Positions 8,340 to 17,909 of a stretch of DNA of 64,000 nucleotides are shown piece after piece. Position 1 is the first letter of the stretch. Each line of letters begins with the position of its first letter. The notes under the pieces are model-generated. The model made no database searches. It was not told where the DNA came from and saw only the letters and a list, made by a program, of their open reading frames with translations. The translations under genes and the position numbers were made by a program. The stretch is from a bacterium (GTDB lineage: Bacteria > Elusimicrobiota > Elusimicrobia > Elusimicrobiales > UBA9959): the NCBI GenBank assembly GCA_021811185.1, contig JAJZPL010000009.1:36481-100480 (forward strand). The letters run 5' to 3'.

Positions 8340-10976
8340 TCAGGCGTTAACGCCGTGGCACTTCTTGTATTTCTTGCCCGAGCCGCAGGGACAGGGATCG
8401 TTGCGCCCTATCTTGGCGTCCGCGAACTTGGCCGCCGGCTTCGCTTCGGGCTGTTTGCCTCCCAGCCTGGGGGGCTGCTTCTGCTCGGAGGCGGGCGCGC
8501 CTTCCTGCGTTACCGGCTGCGCCACCGGGCGCGGCGGCAGCTGGATGCGGAACACGTATTCCACCATCTGGTCGCGCACGCGGCCCAGCATGGCCTCGAA
8601 CAGGGAATAGGACTCCTTCTGGTACTCGATCAGCGGGTCCTTCTGGCCGTAGGCGCGCAGGCCCACGCCCTTCTTGAGATGGTCCAGGTCGAACAGGTGG
8701 TTCTTCCAGATATGGTCCATGATCTGCAGCAGCAGCAGGCGCTGCAGCTCGGCGAAATCCACGTTGCGCTCGGCGAAGTCCTTGAAGCGGGCCTGGTAGG
8801 CCGCGTCGATGCGCTTCATGACCTCTTCCTCGAGCGCCATCCGGTTCAGCGTGTGCACCTCGTCCGGGGTGTACGTCACTTCGAAACCCGCGGTCTTCTT
8901 CAGGAACACGTTCAGCGCTTCCAGGTTCCACAGCTGCGAGGCCTGCTCCAGCGGGCAGTTCAGGTCCAGCTGCTCCGTCACGGCCTCGTGGATCATCTTG
9001 GTGATGCGCTCGGTCACTTCCGCGCCGTCCAGGATGATGTTGCGCAGCTCGTAGACGGCCATGCGCTGCTTGTTCATAACGTTGTCGTAATCCAGCAGCT
9101 GCTTGCGGGCGTCGAAGTTCATGCCTTCCACGCGCTTCTGCGCGCCTTCGATCTGGCGGCTGACCAGCGAGGACTCGATCACCTCGCCCTCCTCCATGCC
9201 CAGCTTCTCCATGATGGCGGAGATGCGCTCGGAACCGAAAAGCCGCATCAGCTCGTCTTCCAGGGAGACGTAGAAGACCGACGAGCCGGGGTCGCCCTGG
9301 CGCGCGCAGCGGCCGCGCAGCTGGTTGTCGATGCGGCGGCTCTCGTGGCGCTCGGTGCCCATCACGCACAGGCCGCCGATCTGGCTGACGTAGTCGTGCT
9401 CGGCCTCCAGCGGCGGGTTGCCGCCCAGGATGATGTCGGTGCCGCGGCCGGCCATGTTGGTGGCGATGGTCACCTGGCCCTTGCGGCCGGCCTGGGAAAT
9501 GATCTGTGCTTCCATCTCGTGGTACTTGGCGTTCAGGACCTGGTGCGGAATGCCCTTGGTGCGGAGCATCGCGGCGAGCTTTTCCGACTTCTCGATGGAA
9601 CGGGTGCCGACCAGCATCGGCTGGCCCTTCCTCCAGCGCTCGTCGATCTCCATCACGATGGCGTTGTTCTTCTCGCGCTCGGTGCGGTAGATGCGGTCGG
9701 GAGAGTCCTTGCGCACCAGCGGGCGGTTGGGCGGGATCTCCACCACTTCCAGCTTGTAGATCTCCCAGAATTCGTCGGACTCGGTCATGGCGGTGCCGGT
9801 CATGCCGGACAGCTTGTTGTAGAGCTTGAAGTAGTTCTGGAAGGTGATGGTGGCCAGCGTCTGGTTCTCTTCCTTGATGCGCAGGTTCTCTTTGGCCTCG
9901 ATGGCCTGATGCAGGCCGTCGGACCAGCGGCGGCCCGGCATCAGGCGCCCGGTGAACTCGTCCACGATCACGATCTCGCCGTCCTTCACCACGTACTCCA
10001 CGTCCTTGTCGAACAGGTGGTGCGCGCGCAGGCCCTGGTTCAGGTGGTGGGCCCATTCGGAGGAAACGTCGTCGTAGATATTGCCCACGCCCAGGATCTT
10101 CTCGGCCTTGCGCACGCCCTCCTCGGTGAGGGTGGCGGTGTGGCCCTTCTCGTCCACGATCGCGTCGAAGCCAAGCCCCAAGTCCACGTCCTCGCGCTTG
10201 GCCTCGATCTCCTCTTTCTCGGTAATGAAGCGCACGTTCAAGAGCGGGATCACCCGGTTCACGACGTAATATTTATCGGTGGATTCTTCGGACGGGCCGG
10301 AGATGATCAGCGGCGTGCGGGCCTCGTCGATCAGGATCGAGTCCACCTCGTCGATCACGGCGAAATTGCGTTCGCGCATCACGCGCTCGTCCTTGCCCAT
10401 CACCATGTTGTCGCGCAGGTAGTCGAAGCCCACCTCGTTGTTGGTAATGTAGGTGATGTCGCGGTTGTACATCTCGCGGCGGTCCTCGTTCTTCATGTCG
10501 TGCTGGACGAAGCCGACGGTGAGGCCCAGAAATTCGTGCACCGGGCCCATCCACAGGCTGTCGCGCTTGGCCAGGTAGTCGTTCACGGTCACCACGTGCA
10601 CGCCCTTGCCGGTGAGGGCGTTCAGGTAGGCGGGCAGGGTGGAGACCAGTGTTTTACCTTCGCCGGTGCGCATTTCGGCGATCTTGCCGCGGTGCAGCGT
10701 GATGCCGCCGATAAGCTGCACGTCGTAGTGGCGCATCTTCAGCACGCGCTTGGAGGCCTCGCGCACGCAGGCGAAAGCCTCGGGCAGCAGGTCGTCCAGG
10801 GTTTCACCCTTGGCCAGGCGTTCCTTGAACTCCGGGGTCTTGGCCTTGAGCTGTTCGTCGGAGAGTTTTGAAATGGTTTCTTCGAGGGCGTTGATCTGGT
10901 CGACCACCGGCTGCACGGTCTTCAGCGCGCGCTCGCTTTTTGAGCCTATAATGGATTCAACTATTTTTTTCAGCAT
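8340..10976 (-). CDS. secA: Protein translocase ATPase SecA
   Basis: The protein is 878 residues from ATG 10976; a TTG six codons upstream is less likely. The nucleotide-binding folds carry [10 protein letters not shown] (Walker A) and [19 protein letters not shown] (DEAD-type Walker B). The [15 protein letters not shown] motif and the preprotein cross-linking and helical regions follow. The protein ends in the zinc-binding SEC-C tail [17 protein letters not shown]. SecA drives Sec-dependent export and would serve the many signal-peptide proteins here. It is the first gene of a probable secA-lnt-kinase unit. Confidence 0.97.
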   Translation of the reverse strand: MLKKIVESIIGSKSERALKTVQPVVDQINALEETISKLSDEQLKAKTPEFKERLAKGETLDDLLPEAFACVREASKRVLKMRHYDVQLIGGITLHRGKIAEMRTGEGKTLVSTLPAYLNALTGKGVHVVTVNDYLAKRDSLWMGPVHEFLGLTVGFVQHDMKNEDRREMYNRDITYITNNEVGFDYLRDNMVMGKDERVMRERNFAVIDEVDSILIDEARTPLIISGPSEESTDKYYVVNRVIPLLNVRFITEKEEIEAKREDVDLGLGFDAIVDEKGHTATLTEEGVRKAEKILGVGNIYDDVSSEWAHHLNQGLRAHHLFDKDVEYVVKDGEIVIVDEFTGRLMPGRRWSDGLHQAIEAKENLRIKEENQTLATITFQNYFKLYNKLSGMTGTAMTESDEFWEIYKLEVVEIPPNRPLVRKDSPDRIYRTEREKNNAIVMEIDERWRKGQPMLVGTRSIEKSEKLAAMLRTKGIPHQVLNAKYHEMEAQIISQAGRKGQVTIATNMAGRGTDIILGGNPPLEAEHDYVSQIGGLCVMGTERHESRRIDNQLRGRCARQGDPGSSVFYVSLEDELMRLFGSERISAIMEKLGMEEGEVIESSLVSRQIEGAQKRVEGMNFDARKQLLDYDNVMNKQRMAVYELRNIILDGAEVTERITKMIHEAVTEQLDLNCPLEQASQLWNLEALNVFLKKTAGFEVTYTPDEVHTLNRMALEEEVMKRIDAAYQARFKDFAERNVDFAELQRLLLLQIMDHIWKNHLFDLDHLKKGVGLRAYGQKDPLIEYQKESYSLFEAMLGRVRDQMVEYVFRIQLPPRPVAQPVTQEGAPASEQKQPPRLGGKQPEAKPAAKFADAKIGRNDPCPCGSGKKYKKCHGVNA

Positions 10977-11118
10977 ATACCCTATATTAAACAATTTTTA
11001 AACGCTTTTATACACCGGGCCGCGCCCGCCGCGCGCGATTTTAAAGAAAACGTCAGTTTTTCTTAACCCCAGGTTCAGGAAAGGCCGTTACACTATACCG
11101 GCGGAATAAGGAGGTCTT

Positions 11119-11481
11119 ATGGAAATACGCATACTGGCGGCTGACGACGAGAAGGCGACACTCGCCCTCTACCGGGTGATCTTCGCGGCGAAGCGCTACC
11201 GCCTCACCTTCGCCAGGAACGTGGCGGAAGCCCTTAACCTCCTGGAGTCGGGCACCTACGACCTGCTGATCTCGGACCTGTTCTTCGCGGACGGGACCGG
11301 CCTGGAACTGGCGCGCCGGTTCAGGGAAGCCGGCCCGGACAGGAGCATCCTGATAACCGACTCCCTGCCCCCGGACGCGCGCGCCCTGCTTGAAAAAAAG
11401 GAAGGTTTTATTAAATCCTTCGGCAAGTCTTTCGAGTACGGGGACCTGCTGAAGCTGGTGGACAATTTTTTCGGCGCCTGA
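11119..11481 (+). CDS. Stand-alone response-regulator receiver domain
   Basis: The protein is 120 residues with a strong AAGGAGG site. It is a lone REC fold: acidic pair in ILAADDEKA (D9, D10), phosphoacceptor in LLISDLFFADG and Thr in ILITDS. The usual KP near the C-terminus appears as GKSF. There is no output domain, so it would act by protein contact, as CheY/Spo0F-type proteins do. A TACACTATAC promoter box lies about 20 bp before the ribosome site. Its kinase cannot be named; the hybrid kinase at 4746 and the pair at 14187-16246 are the nearest candidates. Confidence 0.88.
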   Translation: MEIRILAADDEKATLALYRVIFAAKRYRLTFARNVAEALNLLESGTYDLLISDLFFADGTGLELARRFREAGPDRSILITDSLPPDARALLEKKEGFIKSFGKSFEYGDLLKLVDNFFGA

Positions 11482-11602
11482 GCCGGCGCCGGAAAGATGA
11501 CAAGAAAGTCAGTTTGATTTCACACGGAGTTAAGGTTCGGCGGCTACACTTGGAGGACGGCGGAAACTGCGGAAGCGCAACTACAGAACGGAGGACATCG
11601 TT

Positions 11603-12187
11603 ATGAAAACCCACACAAAGAACAAAATTAAGAACTGCGCGGCGCTGCTGGCCGGACTGGCCATGCTGCTGCCTTACGCGAGCCAGGCCGCGGCGGCCGC
11701 GGGCGGGAAAACGGAGAAGGAAGTTTCGGAACACGCGGGATTGTCCCTGAAAGACCTTAAGGTCAAAGGCGCCGGCCGGGAAAAAGCCGCCGTGCCGGCC
11801 GAAAAGGAAATAAGCGCGGCCGGGGAAAAGGACTTAAAAGCCGGCAAAGAAACGGAGAAAGCGGGTCCTGAAGCCCAGGGGAAAGAACTGGCGGTGGAAA
11901 AAGAAGCCCCGGAACTTAGCGCCAAAGAGGCGGACGAAGGCGCCGGCGGGCAGAAAGAGCTGGACAAGGAAAACGGCGGCGAAAAGGACCTTGAAAAAGA
12001 GGCCGGCGACGAAAAAGAGGCGGCCGGGCTGGACGAGAAGGAACTGGACAAAGAGGGCGACGAAAAGGAAGTAGAGGGCATCGAGAACGAAAAAGACACC
12101 GAGACCGAATCCGAGGCCGACAACAAAGGCGAGCAGATTGAGGCCGAGGACTCGACCGCGGCCGAAAAGCCCGAAGCCGGAGATTGA
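11603..12187 (+). CDS. Secreted Glu/Lys-rich low-complexity protein
   Basis: The protein is 194 residues with a GGAGG site. A signal-peptide-like N-terminus ends near LPYASQAAAAA. The remainder is almost entirely repeats of charged words such as EKE, EKDL, DEKE and KEL, becoming more acidic toward the end. No domain is recognisable; a charged extended or helical rod is expected. The next gene is similar in style (signal peptide plus charged tail), so the two may be related. The promoter region shares the words GTCAGTTT and TACACT with that of the receiver gene at 11119. The function is unknown. Confidence 0.7.
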   Translation: MKTHTKNKIKNCAALLAGLAMLLPYASQAAAAAGGKTEKEVSEHAGLSLKDLKVKGAGREKAAVPAEKEISAAGEKDLKAGKETEKAGPEAQGKELAVEKEAPELSAKEADEGAGGQKELDKENGGEKDLEKEAGDEKEAAGLDEKELDKEGDEKEVEGIENEKDTETESEADNKGEQIEAEDSTAAEKPEAGD

Positions 12188-12197
12188 CCGGCCATGG

Positions 12198-12222
12198 CCC
12201 GCCCGGCCAAGCCGGGCGGGCG
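12198..12222 (+). other. Strong GC hairpin without U-run
   Basis: GCCCGCCCGGC and GCCGGGCGGGC form an 11-bp stem with a three-base loop just after the Glu/Lys-rich gene. No T-run follows, so it is at best an atypical terminator or a 3'-end stabiliser. Confidence 0.5.
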
Positions 12223-12244
12223 CGGCTTCCGGGGATTATACTGC

Positions 12245-12250
12245 TATAAT
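12245..12250 (+). promoter_or_regulatory. -10 box TATAAT for the acidic secreted protein
   Basis: TATAAT is followed after six bases (TTCCGG) by an in-frame ATG at 12257. That would allow a leaderless transcript, while the ATG at 12293 has an AGAGG ribosome site. No good -35 is visible at 16-18 bp. Confidence 0.55.
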
Positions 12251-12292
12251 TTCCGGATGAAAACATTAATATCGCGCACAGAGGCCGTATTT

Positions 12293-12811
12293 ATGAGCAT
12301 AGCAAAGGGGTTCTTTCCGGGGAGGGCGCTGTTCCTCCTGGCCGCGGCAATACTGCTGGCGGCCGTGCCCCCGCTCAAGCTCCTGAGGGCAGGGACTCCC
12401 GCGGAGGCCGGGCCGGCCGGAGAAGCCGCAGCCGCGGCCCTGGCCCTTAACGCCAGGGACCTGGACGCCCCGGTTACCGCCGCCGCCGGCAGGGACCTGG
12501 AGGCGCTGGTGCAGGAAGCGGCCGCCGGCGACGGAGAAGAGAAACTGGCTTTGGAGGCGCTCAACGAGGTGGACGTGGACGCGGACGCGGAGGAGAAAGC
12601 CGCCGCCGGAACGATAGGCGCCGAAGCCGCGGAGAAGGAGCGGGCCGTCAGGGAAGACGGCGGAGAGGACCCGGGCCGTTTGGAGCGGGAGGCCGAACGG
12701 GACCAGAAAGAGATCTCCACCATAGAGAAGGATACCGAAGGGACGGCCGAACCGGGCGAGGACGATAAAGGCGACACGATAGAGAGGGAAGACCCGGGGA
12801 TGGATGACTGA
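12293..12811 (+). CDS. Secreted acidic low-complexity protein
   Basis: The protein is 172 residues from ATG 12293 (AGAGG in front). An ATG at 12257 is an alternative that would suit a leaderless message from the TATAAT at 12245. The signal segment GRALFLLAAAILLAAVPP is followed by an Ala-rich then strongly acidic region (VDVDADAEEKA) and a Lys/Glu/Asp tail. No domain is recognised. It resembles the preceding protein in build and ends overlapping the next gene by 8 bp, so these genes are probably cotranscribed. Confidence 0.65.
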   Translation: MSIAKGFFPGRALFLLAAAILLAAVPPLKLLRAGTPAEAGPAGEAAAAALALNARDLDAPVTAAAGRDLEALVQEAAAGDGEEKLALEALNEVDVDADAEEKAAAGTIGAEAAEKERAVREDGGEDPGRLEREAERDQKEISTIEKDTEGTAEPGEDDKGDTIEREDPGMDD

Positions 12812-13217
12812 TATGCACAGACTTACGACCATAGCCATGATCCTGCTGCTCTCAGCCGCGGCCCTGCTCTTTTCGGCGGCCCTCCCCGCCCTGGCCGCGG
12901 AAAAACCGGCCCAGGCGGAGCTCACCAAGAACGAAGCGGTGTCCTATTACTTCAACCGCTCGGGGGACGAAATAGCGGCCCTGCGCGCGGAAGGCTTCGG
13001 CTACGGAGAGATAGTCAAGATCTTCGTGATAGCCGAAATGGCCAGGCGGCCGCTGGACGAGCTGCTGGGCGAAAACCGCAAAGGTTACGGCTGGGGAACG
13101 CTCAGCGTAAAACTCGGCCTGAACCCGGTGTTCGTAAAAAGGAGAGTTGATTCGGCGCGCAGGGAGCTGGACATAAGCGTCAGGCCCGCGGTACCGAAGC
13201 AAGCGGTAAAAAAGTAA
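12804..13217 (+). CDS. Secreted small protein of unknown function with GWG motif
   Basis: The protein is 137 residues with a signal peptide ending near ALPALAA. The mature part reads as two helical repeats, 'IAALRAEGFGYGEIVKIFVIAEM' and 'LLGENRKGYGWGTLSVKLG'. This resembles a family of short secreted bacterial proteins with the pattern 'G.GWG.I...LG'. Its start overlaps the end of the acidic gene (ATG 12804; ATG 12813 is also possible), which indicates translational coupling. The barrel gene follows after 25 bp. The function is unknown. Confidence 0.7.
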   Translation: MTDMHRLTTIAMILLLSAAALLFSAALPALAAEKPAQAELTKNEAVSYYFNRSGDEIAALRAEGFGYGEIVKIFVIAEMARRPLDELLGENRKGYGWGTLSVKLGLNPVFVKRRVDSARRELDISVRPAVPKQAVKK

Positions 13218-13242
13218 AAAACGCAGCACAAGGAGACCGTTT

Positions 13243-14217
13243 ATGAGACTTCTAAAGGTGCTTTCGGCTATTTTTTTACTCGCCTCCGCCCAGGCTTGGG
13301 CGCAGGACATACGATCGGATAAATATCCGCGCCCCGGCGCGGTCCCGGCGCACATACTGCCGCGGCCGCTGCCCGAGCCGAAGACCTGGGAAGTTACCGC
13401 CGGGGCCGCTATGACCGCGGACGCCAACATCTCCCACCTGCTGGTAAACTCGGCGGTGAACAGCAACGCCAAGGTGAAGGATAATATCCGCCACCTCAGC
13501 GCGGGCTTTTCGGCGGAACCCGCCTTCGCGAAGAAAGCCGGGCTGGAGCTGTCCTATTCCTTCGACGACTACGCCTACCGCACCCACACGGCCTTCAGCT
13601 ACAAGAACCACTCGCTGGCCGCCGGCGTTACGCCCGGCCTGGGCAAGGCCTGGAACCTGGACCTCGGCTGGGATATGGACCTGGTAAAGGACAAAACCGG
13701 GACCATAGCCGAAGACAGCGGGGCCCATGCCGGCCTGATCTGGCACGGTCCCGGGGGGCTGCGGATAAAAGGCGGCTACGAGCGCCGGAAGGACAACGTG
13801 CGGACCAATGCCATGAAGGACGCGGACACCAACGCGGCCTACCTGTCGGCCAACCGGCGCTTTTTTAAACGGCACCTCGGCTTCGTCAGCCTGCGCTGGC
13901 AGGCCCATGCCGCGGCCGGTCCGGATTACTCCTTCAAAGCGCGCTCCGCGGTGCTGGGCCTGATCAGCAGATGGACGCCCTGGTTCAAGCTGGTGACCGC
14001 GGCCGTGCGCGTAGAGAAGGATTACGACAACGTCGATACGCGCTTCCTGAAACTCAGGCGCGACGCCACCAACTCGGTGATGATAAAGCCGGTCTTCACG
14101 CTGGCGCACGGGCTGTCGGCGGTAGGTTCTTTCACTTACATGGACAACCACTCCAACGTGTCCATGAAGAGCTATTCGGACAGGATCTATTCGGTAGGCC
14201 TGGAAGGCAGGTTCTGA
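13243..14217 (+). CDS. Outer-membrane beta-barrel protein
   Basis: The protein is 324 residues with a signal peptide (MRLLKVLSAIFLLASAQAWA). After about 50 residues it becomes a run of amphipathic strands with alternating aromatic residues (LELSYSFDDYAYRTHTAFSY, HLGFVSLRWQAHA) and ends SVGLEGRF. The C-terminal Phe is the usual BAM recognition signal. An AAGGAG site precedes the start. It ends 31 bp inside the 3' end of the convergent kinase gene. The transported substrate or partner is unknown. Cotranscription with the acidic secreted proteins suggests an envelope complex, which is inference. Confidence 0.8.
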   Translation: MRLLKVLSAIFLLASAQAWAQDIRSDKYPRPGAVPAHILPRPLPEPKTWEVTAGAAMTADANISHLLVNSAVNSNAKVKDNIRHLSAGFSAEPAFAKKAGLELSYSFDDYAYRTHTAFSYKNHSLAAGVTPGLGKAWNLDLGWDMDLVKDKTGTIAEDSGAHAGLIWHGPGGLRIKGGYERRKDNVRTNAMKDADTNAAYLSANRRFFKRHLGFVSLRWQAHAAAGPDYSFKARSAVLGLISRWTPWFKLVTAAVRVEKDYDNVDTRFLKLRRDATNSVMIKPVFTLAHGLSAVGSFTYMDNHSNVSMKSYSDRIYSVGLEGRF

Positions 14218-15572
14218 GCCGTAACGGCGGGCAGCAGGATGCGCACCGTCAGCCCGGCGCCGGGAGGAGAGGAGACCTCTATCTTCCCGGAGAAACTCTC
14301 CACCATGGCCCTGGCCAGGCCCAGGCCCAGGCCGGAGCCGGAAGTTGAATAGCCTCTCTCGAACAGCCGGGGCAGGTTCTCGGGCCTGACCCCGGGCCCG
14401 GTGTCCTCTACGCTGACGGAAGCGCTCCCGCCGGAGCCGCGCGTCCTCAAGATGATGCGGCCTCCGGCCGGAGTGTTCCTCACGGCGTTGTCCACGATAT
14501 TCAGCAGGGCCTGTTCCAGTTTGCCGGCCTGCACCAGCGCCGACACCGCCTCCAGCTCGGTCTCCACCTTCTGGGCCCTGGGCAGGGCCAGCACCGCGGC
14601 CTTCTTGGCTATCCGGGCGACCAGCGCGTCCAGGCGCTCCTCTTTAGGCCGGCCCGCGCCGCGGCCGTCCAGGCGGGAATATTCCAGGATATCCTCGATG
14701 ACGCGCGTCATCGTCTCCAGTTCGGCCAGGTTGCTCTCCAGCACCGCCACGGCCTCCGCGCGGCCCGGCTTGCCCAGCAGCGCCACCTCGGTCTCGCCGC
14801 GCATTACGGTTATGGGCGTCTTCAGCTGGTGGCTGACGTTGGAGGCGAACTGTTTCATCTTTATCGAGTAGGCCTCTATGGCGGCCAGCATGCCGTTGAG
14901 CACGTCCACCAGCGCGCCCAGCTCGTCCTCGGCGCGGTGGCGCGGGATGCGTCCGCTCAGGTCCCCCTCGCCGGCCTTAATGGCCACCTCCACGATGCGG
15001 TCTATCGGGGACAGCGCCCGGCCGGCTATCGCCCAGCCGGCCCAGCCGGCCGCGAGGAAAAAGAGCAGAGCGGTCCCGCCCAGCAGCGCCCAGCTGCCGG
15101 CCGACAGCGCCCGCAGCGGCGACGGCAGCGGCAGCCCCAGCTCCAGCAGCAGCCCGCCGGCCACCCCGGGCAGGAAAACCGAGGCCGTCCGGAGCTTTCC
15201 CCCGGCCTGCAGGCGGACCGTCTCCAGCGAGATCCTTTTCCGGGTGTAAACCGCCGCGCCGGCCGGCGGCCGCAGGGCGGCCAGGCCGGGGTCGGAACTG
15301 TACAGGAGGTCCCCGCCTGGGCCGCGCAGGGAGACGAAAAATCCGTCGAGACTTTCCGAGAAGCGGTCCAGGCGCGGCCGGACGCGCTCGAGTTCGAATG
15401 GGCCGGGCGCGGCCAGGATATCGGCCGCCTCGTCGGCGGTAGACCGCAGTTTGCGGTCCGCCAGGGACTCCAGGCCGCGGTTAAAGAAAAAAACCGCCGT
15501 CAGCGCCGATAAAAGGAAAAAAGCCGCGGTGGCGGCCAGATAGAGCAGCGCCAGGCGCCGGCGCAGCGTCAT
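14187..15572 (-). CDS. Membrane sensor histidine kinase (OmpR-pair partner)
   Basis: The protein is 461 residues. A transmembrane helix near 7-30, a periplasmic sensor region, a second helix around 150-180 and a HAMP segment (RALSPIDRIVEVAIKAGEGD) come first. The HisKA H-box is VSHQLKTPITVMRGE and the ATPase boxes are IVDNAVRNTPAGG, VEDTGPGV and GSGLGLGLARAMVE. Its ATG overlaps the stop of the response regulator (ATGA), a classic two-gene operon. The 3' end overlaps the convergent barrel gene by 31 bp, so the two transcripts may interfere. The signal is unknown. Confidence 0.93.
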   Translation of the reverse strand: MTLRRRLALLYLAATAAFFLLSALTAVFFFNRGLESLADRKLRSTADEAADILAAPGPFELERVRPRLDRFSESLDGFFVSLRGPGGDLLYSSDPGLAALRPPAGAAVYTRKRISLETVRLQAGGKLRTASVFLPGVAGGLLLELGLPLPSPLRALSAGSWALLGGTALLFFLAAGWAGWAIAGRALSPIDRIVEVAIKAGEGDLSGRIPRHRAEDELGALVDVLNGMLAAIEAYSIKMKQFASNVSHQLKTPITVMRGETEVALLGKPGRAEAVAVLESNLAELETMTRVIEDILEYSRLDGRGAGRPKEERLDALVARIAKKAAVLALPRAQKVETELEAVSALVQAGKLEQALLNIVDNAVRNTPAGGRIILRTRGSGGSASVSVEDTGPGVRPENLPRLFERGYSTSGSGLGLGLARAMVESFSGKIEVSSPPGAGLTVRILLPAVTAQNLPSRPTE

Positions 15573-16246
15573 GCCCGCCCCTGGACTTCTATCTTGTACC
15601 CTACGCCGTAGACCGTCTGCAGCAGCTTATCGCCGGCTCCGGCGTCGATCTTGCGCCTGAGGCGCCCCACGTGCACGTCCAGCACGTTGGAGTCCACCTC
15701 GAAGGAACCTTCCCACGCGTGCTCCCACAGCACGGCCCGGCTTACCGGCCGGCCGGCGTTGCGCAGCAGGATCTCCAACAGCGCGAATTCCTTATTGGTC
15801 AGTTCTATGGTTTTCCCGGCGCGGACAGCCTTGCGCGCCCTGACGTCCAGCGTCAGGTCGCCGGCGGCCAGCACGTCCGTGTTCTTTTCGACCGTGCGCA
15901 TGAGCACGCGGGCGCGGGCCACCAGCTCGCGGAAAGAGAAAGGCTTGGTCAGGTAGTCGTTGGCGCCGGTCTCGAGCCCTCGCACCTTGTCGTCCACCGA
16001 GCCGCGGGCGGTCAGCATTATGACCGGGGTCTGGTCCCCCTGCCGGCGCAGTTCCTCCAGCAGCGTGAAGCCGTCCCCGTCGGGAAGGTTTACGTCCATA
16101 ACGATCAGGTCGTAGACGCCGTTGAGGGTCTGTTTTTCCGCTTCCGCCGCGCTCGCGGCCGTGTCCACGGAAAACCCCTCCTGCGCGAGGCCCTTGGCGA
16201 TGAAAGCGGAAAGTTTCTTTTCGTCCTCTATTATCAGTACGCGCAT
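15569..16246 (-). CDS. OmpR/PhoB-family response regulator
   Basis: The protein is 225 residues from ATG 16246; a TTG three codons upstream is also in frame and neither has a clear ribosome site. The receiver has the acidic pair IEDEKK, phosphoacceptor in LIVMDVNLPDGDG and KPFSFRELVAR. The C-terminal winged helix has ELTNKEFALLEILLRNAG and VDVHVGRLRRKID-type motifs. It is translationally coupled to the kinase at 14187. A TAATATAT box lies about 30 bp upstream. Target genes are unknown; the adjacent envelope genes are candidates. Confidence 0.94.
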   Translation of the reverse strand: MRVLIIEDEKKLSAFIAKGLAQEGFSVDTAASAAEAEKQTLNGVYDLIVMDVNLPDGDGFTLLEELRRQGDQTPVIMLTARGSVDDKVRGLETGANDYLTKPFSFRELVARARVLMRTVEKNTDVLAAGDLTLDVRARKAVRAGKTIELTNKEFALLEILLRNAGRPVSRAVLWEHAWEGSFEVDSNVLDVHVGRLRRKIDAGAGDKLLQTVYGVGYKIEVQGRA

Positions 16247-16343
16247 AATGTTCAAGCCGGGCGGCCGGTCCGGTATATATTAGCAAAATAGGCCCGCAGC
16301 CACGCCCCGCGCGGCAGCCAAATATTATAAACTTCCTGACAGC

Positions 16344-17057
16344 ATGAGAATGGAAGAATCCTCCGACACCGCGGCCTGCCCCTATTGCGGGGCCGGCAAC
16401 CCGCTCGACAACGAATTTTGCGGCGCCTGTTATAAGAACCTGCACATCCCGGCCGGGGTGCGGGCGGAGGCTAAGGTCAGAAAGCTCATGAGCGGGACCA
16501 GGGCGCGCTCCGCCGCTTCGGCCGCGGAGAGCCGGCCGGCGGTCCGCCTGTGGGCGCGCGCCCTCCTCGTAGCGGGGCTGTTCCTGTTCTACCTGCAGTG
16601 GTTCAAGAAAGAGAACTATTTCTCCCCTTTGGACTTCGTCAACCTGGGCTTCCACGAAGCCGGCCATATTTTCCTGGGCTTTTTCGGGCGCTTCATCATG
16701 TTCCTCGGCGGCACCCTCTTCCAGCTGCTGGTCCCCGCCGTCTGCCTGCTACACCTGAAAAGGCGCGGCGCCAACCTGGGCTGGCAGCTCTGCCTGTTCT
16801 GGCTGGGCGAGAACCTGCTCAATATCAGCATCTACGCCGGCGACGCCATAAAGCAGACGCTGCCGCTGGTGGGCGGCGGCGAGCACGACTGGACCTACCT
16901 GCTGACCGAAACCGGCCTGATCGCGCACCCCGCCGGCGTGGCCGGGGTAATTTTCCTGGCCGGCTCGGCGGTGATCTTCCTCAGCTTCTGGTTCATAGGC
17001 TTGGACGCCCTGGCCCGGGAGCCGCTGGAGCTGGGCACTCTAGACCGCGGTTTTTAG
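16344..17057 (+). CDS. Zinc-ribbon membrane protein with HExxH motif
   Basis: The protein is 237 residues. An N-terminal zinc ribbon (CPYCGAGN... EFCGACYKN, residues 12-31) and a basic linker are followed by four or five hydrophobic segments. FHEAGHIFLGFFGR contains HEAGH, the HExxH signature of zinc metallopeptidases. It is placed at the start of a membrane helix, as in site-2 (M50-like) proteases. A downstream helix has GENLLNISIYAGDA, which could give a third ligand. No known family is certain. It is divergent from the OmpR regulator, with about 100 bp between them. Confidence 0.65.
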   Translation: MRMEESSDTAACPYCGAGNPLDNEFCGACYKNLHIPAGVRAEAKVRKLMSGTRARSAASAAESRPAVRLWARALLVAGLFLFYLQWFKKENYFSPLDFVNLGFHEAGHIFLGFFGRFIMFLGGTLFQLLVPAVCLLHLKRRGANLGWQLCLFWLGENLLNISIYAGDAIKQTLPLVGGGEHDWTYLLTETGLIAHPAGVAGVIFLAGSAVIFLSFWFIGLDALAREPLELGTLDRGF

Positions 17058-17156
17058 TTTTGAACTTTTACCGCCTCTTCCGACACTAATAAACATAGGA
17101 CCTACTGCATCAAGGGAATTTAGGCCCTTTCGCACAGGGATGGAGGCCGCCATAAT

Positions 17157-17909
17157 ATGACCATGCTCCGCAACGCGTTTATCCTGCTGCTTGCCGCCGC
17201 CCCCGCTTCCGCGGAGGGGCTGCCTGAATTCAACCTGAACGCGCTGCACGCCAAAGACCTGCTGCGCCGCGATCGTAACCGGGAACTAGCCGCCGCCATG
17301 CGCGACTACGATATGATCCCCAATGCGCCCCAGCCGGTCTTCGTGCGCATGGACGGCGGCCCCGTACCGGAACTGCCCGGCCCGGAAGTTTACCAGGTCT
17401 ACGACCCTTTCCCAGGCCCCAGCCTGCCCCCGCCCCTTTCGAAAGCCGGCTACGTCCTGCTGACCTCCTCTACCAGGCTGAAGATAGACCGCGAGAAGGG
17501 CGAACTGACCGTGACCTTCCCGGAAGCGCAGTTCTCCGGCTGGGCTTTCGGCGGCACGGAGGAACTGTTCGTTAAAGTTACGCCGGGCAGAACTTCGCCG
17601 CGCATCTCGTGGGCCGCGGTGCTGTGCTCCAGGGGCTCGTACCTTGGGTATAAAGGCGGCACGGTAACCTTTCCCTCGCGCAGCGGCAGCTACTCGCTGA
17701 AGGAAACGCTGGCCCTAGGCTCGCCGAAAGGCGGCATAAGCAGGACCCACCGCTGGCTCACCGCCGGCATGATGACGCTGGACGACCTGTGCTCCGACGA
17801 TTTCCGCAAAAAGATGAAGGACGCCAGGGCCGAAACCCTGCCGCCCAGGATAGGCGCCTATAGTTTTGAATTCAACCCCGACACGAACACGCTTAAAGCT
17901 AAGTGGTAA
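17157..17909 (+). CDS. Secreted protein of unknown function
   Basis: The protein is 250 residues with a signal peptide (MLRNAFILLLAAAPASA) after a two-codon extension; ATG 17163 is an alternative start. GGAGG lies 10 bp upstream. The middle is Pro-rich (YDPFPGPSLPPPLSKAG), then a beta-rich region (LKIDREKGELTVTFPEAQFSGW) and a closing segment ending EFNPDTNTLKAKW. I do not recognise a family. It is a lone gene convergent with the flippase gene and overlaps its end by 11 bp. Confidence 0.65.
   Translation: MTMLRNAFILLLAAAPASAEGLPEFNLNALHAKDLLRRDRNRELAAAMRDYDMIPNAPQPVFVRMDGGPVPELPGPEVYQVYDPFPGPSLPPPLSKAGYVLLTSSTRLKIDREKGELTVTFPEAQFSGWAFGGTEELFVKVTPGRTSPRISWAAVLCSRGSYLGYKGGTVTFPSRSGSYSLKETLALGSPKGGISRTHRWLTAGMMTLDDLCSDDFRKKMKDARAETLPPRIGAYSFEFNPDTNTLKAKW

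Noticed and set aside
8355-10871. Very long plus-strand open frame opposite secA
   Set aside because: It is an antisense shadow caused by GC-rich third positions; the composition is His/Val/Gly-rich nonsense and secA on the other strand is certain.
12198-12222. Rho-independent terminator after the Glu/Lys-rich gene
   Set aside because: The stem is strong but no T-run follows, so it is listed only as a hairpin.
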